Shown: positions 5,974-7,684 of the stretch, piece after piece
Numbering within the stretch: position 1 is the first letter of the stretch
Layout: each line of letters begins with the position of its first letter
NCBI GenBank assembly: GCA_049317645.1
Contig: JBMOHV010000071.1
Location: 1 to 7,684 of the forward strand
Reading direction: 5' to 3'
DNA from: SYHX01 sp049317645
Lineage (GTDB): Bacteria; Bacteroidota; Bacteroidia; UBA7662
Length of the DNA stretch: 7,684 nucleotides
Made by a program: the position numbers and the translations under genes
The notes under the pieces: model-generated
Told to the model about the DNA's origin: nothing
Seen by the model: only the letters and a program-made list of their open reading frames with translations
Database searches by the model: none

Positions 5974-7684
5974 TCAAAGGCCCTTGAGTTGCCTTAATTT
6001 CTCTTCTAATTGATGGAGGTCGGTGTACAAGACTTCTCTGGGCTTGGAACCCTCAAAGCGGCCTACGATTCCAGCCGCTTCCAATTGGTCAATGAGGCGG
6101 CCTGCCCTGGCATAGCCGATGGTCATCCTGCGTTGCAACAAAGAGGTTGAACCCTGCTGGTACTGAACGACCATGCGGGCCGCGTCGTCGAACAATTCAT
6201 CCCTGACCGTACCTGCTCCGTCTCCCCCAAAATCTTTTTCGGAATCCGGATCCTTGTATTCGGGCAAGAGGAAAGGGGTGGCATAACCGGTCTGGTCGCC
6301 AATAAAATCACAGACCGCCTCGACCTCCGGGGTATCCACAAAGGCGCATTGCAAGCGGACCACATTGGAGGATAGCGACAAGAGCATATCCCCGCGCCCT
6401 ATTAACTGCTCAGCGCCGCCTGTATCAATGATGGTACGGCTGTCGATTTTGGAGCTCACCTTGAAGGCAATGCGGGCTGGAAAATTCGCCTTGATCGTGC
6501 CGGTAATAATGTTCACCGATGGACGCTGGGTTGCTACAATCAGGTGAATTCCTACGGCACGGGCCAATTGAGCCAATCGGGTAATGGGGAATTCAATTTC
6601 CTTTCCGGCCGTCATAATCAAATCCGCAAACTCATCGATCACCACCACGATATAAGGCAAATAGCGATGTCCGGCGGTCGGAGAAAGTCGACGCTTGCGG
6701 AATTTGTTATTGTATTCGACCAGGTTGCGGACCTGTGCGTTCTTGAGCAAATCGTAACGACGGTCCATTTCGATCCCCAAGGCGTTCATGGTATGGACCA
6801 CCTGGCGGGTATCCGTCACAATGGCATCCTCGGCATCCGGAAGGCAGGCCAAAAAGTGTTTTTCGATGCGTCGGAACAAAGATAATTCGACCTTTTTGGG
6901 GTCCACCAAAACGAATTTGAGCTCGCTAGGATGCTTTTTGAAGAGCAAGGAAACCAAGATGGCGTTAATCCCCACTGATTTGCCCTGACCCGTAGCGCCC
7001 GCCATCAAAAGATGGGGCATTTTGGTCAAATCTGCCACAAAAATCTCGTTCGAAATGGTCTTGCCCAGGGCAATCGGCAATTCCATTTCGGAGCCCACAA
7101 AGCGATCCGAAGCCAAAAGGCCCCGCATCCCGACCACCTCTTTGTTCTGGTTGGGAACCTCAATACCCACCGTTCCTTTACCGGGCATGGGGGCAATGAT
7201 TCGGATTCCCAAGGCAGCCAAACTGAGGGCGATATCGTCTTCCAAATTTTTGATTTTGGAAATTCGAACGCCGGCGGCCGGAATGATTTCGTATAAGGTA
7301 ACCGTTGGTCCAACGGTTGCCTTAATCTTGTCGATTTCGATACCGTAATGACGGAGGGTTGTTAAAATTTGATCTTTATTGGCTTCGAGCTCGGTCGGGT
7401 TGATCTGGACCTTGCCGGTGGTGTACTCGGTTAACAAATCCAAGGTGGGGTAGCGATACCCGGATAAATCCAACTTGTGATCGTAGAGTTCGCTGTCGGT
7501 CAGCGCCACCGTATGGGCATCTTCCAAAACCTCTTCGGCATCGGGCAAGGCCACCTCCATATCCCCAATCTTGCCGAGGGTCGCCCAATCTTCATCGCTC
7601 TCTACTTCGAGTCCTGCCACACCTGCCTCCATGGGAGCTACGGCCATGACATCTTCCGTTGGTTCCCCTGCGGTTTCATCTTCC
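5974..7684 (-). CDS. ftsK: DNA translocase FtsK, C-terminal part (5' end beyond the window)
   Basis: FtsK/SpoIIIE translocase pumps chromosome ends across the closing division septum and assists dimer resolution. The frame stays open to the right edge, so the ATG at 7645-7647 is not the true start. The missing part should hold the membrane segments. The visible part begins with an acidic linker (about 7490-7684, some 20 Asp/Glu and only two Lys). The alpha domain follows (KLDLSGYRYPTLDLL, then TVTLYEIIPAAGVRISKI). The RecA-like motor comes next, with Walker A GATGQGKS at 6976-6999 and Walker B IVVVIDEF at 6628-6651, followed by ATQRPSVNIITGTIKANFPA and GRGDML. The C-terminal gamma winged helix (about 5995-6207, SLLQRRMTIGYARAGRLID and EAAGIVG) reads KOPS-type polarity sequences. 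ATPase motifs are complete. The gene leads directly into lolA. Confidence 0.97.
   Translation of the reverse strand, partial: EDETAGEPTEDVMAVAPMEAGVAGLEVESDEDWATLGKIGDMEVALPDAEEVLEDAHTVALTDSELYDHKLDLSGYRYPTLDLLTEYTTGKVQINPTELEANKDQILTTLRHYGIEIDKIKATVGPTVTLYEIIPAAGVRISKIKNLEDDIALSLAALGIRIIAPMPGKGTVGIEVPNQNKEVVGMRGLLASDRFVGSEMELPIALGKTISNEIFVADLTKMPHLLMAGATGQGKSVGINAILVSLLFKKHPSELKFVLVDPKKVELSLFRRIEKHFLACLPDAEDAIVTDTRQVVHTMNALGIEMDRRYDLLKNAQVRNLVEYNNKFRKRRLSPTAGHRYLPYIVVVIDEFADLIMTAGKEIEFPITRLAQLARAVGIHLIVATQRPSVNIITGTIKANFPARIAFKVSSKIDSRTIIDTGGAEQLIGRGDMLLSLSSNVVRLQCAFVDTPEVEAVCDFIGDQTGYATPFLLPEYKDPDSEKDFGGDGAGTVRDELFDDAARMVVQYQQGSTSLLQRRMTIGYARAGRLIDQLEAAGIVGRFEGSKPREVLYTDLHQLEEKLRQLKGL

Noticed and set aside
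7645..7647. In-frame ATG as the start of ftsK
   Set aside because: The same frame continues upstream to the window edge with more acidic linker sequence, and a start here would omit the membrane anchor expected of FtsK.

Overview
The window looks like ordinary chromosomal DNA of a member of the Bacteroidota. Three things point there. The S46 dipeptidyl-peptidase has the mature N-terminus and active-site motifs seen mainly in that phylum. The ftsK-lolA pair is a typical Bacteroidota arrangement. Start codons lack recognisable Shine-Dalgarno sequences, which is common there. The base composition is moderate, roughly half GC by eye, which would suit a marine or environmental lineage more than Bacteroides itself. 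I cannot name a genus.

Layout. Four genes run rightward. (1) The 3' part of a cryptochrome/photolyase gene of the bacterial FeS-BCP (PhrB/CryPro) family, cut by the left edge. (2) One base later, a small flavin-reductase-like split-barrel protein. (3) After 35 bases, dihydrolipoyl dehydrogenase (lpdA). (4) After 45 bases, an exported S46 serine dipeptidyl-peptidase of the DPP7 type. Two genes then run leftward toward the peptidase, with only 15 bases between the converging stop codons: lolA, and upstream of it, 16 bases away, ftsK, whose 5' end lies beyond the right edge. There is no gene-free stretch over 300 bases, and I saw no RNA gene, mobile element or CRISPR array.

How the genes relate. 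Photolyase and flavin reductase are tightly coupled and plausibly work together, since photolyases need reduced FAD. LpdA serves central carbon metabolism (2-oxoacid dehydrogenase complexes and/or glycine cleavage) and looks only positionally linked. The S46 peptidase works in the periplasm on oligopeptides. FtsK (chromosome segregation at division) and LolA (lipoprotein transport to the outer membrane) form a compact leftward transcription unit.

I found no convincing new multi-gene system. The most interesting point is that the photolyase fragment covers the region that normally carries the four [4Fe-4S] cysteines yet contains a single cysteine in 345 residues, so it should be a cluster-free member of an iron-sulphur photolyase family. 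It sits next to a dedicated flavin reductase candidate.
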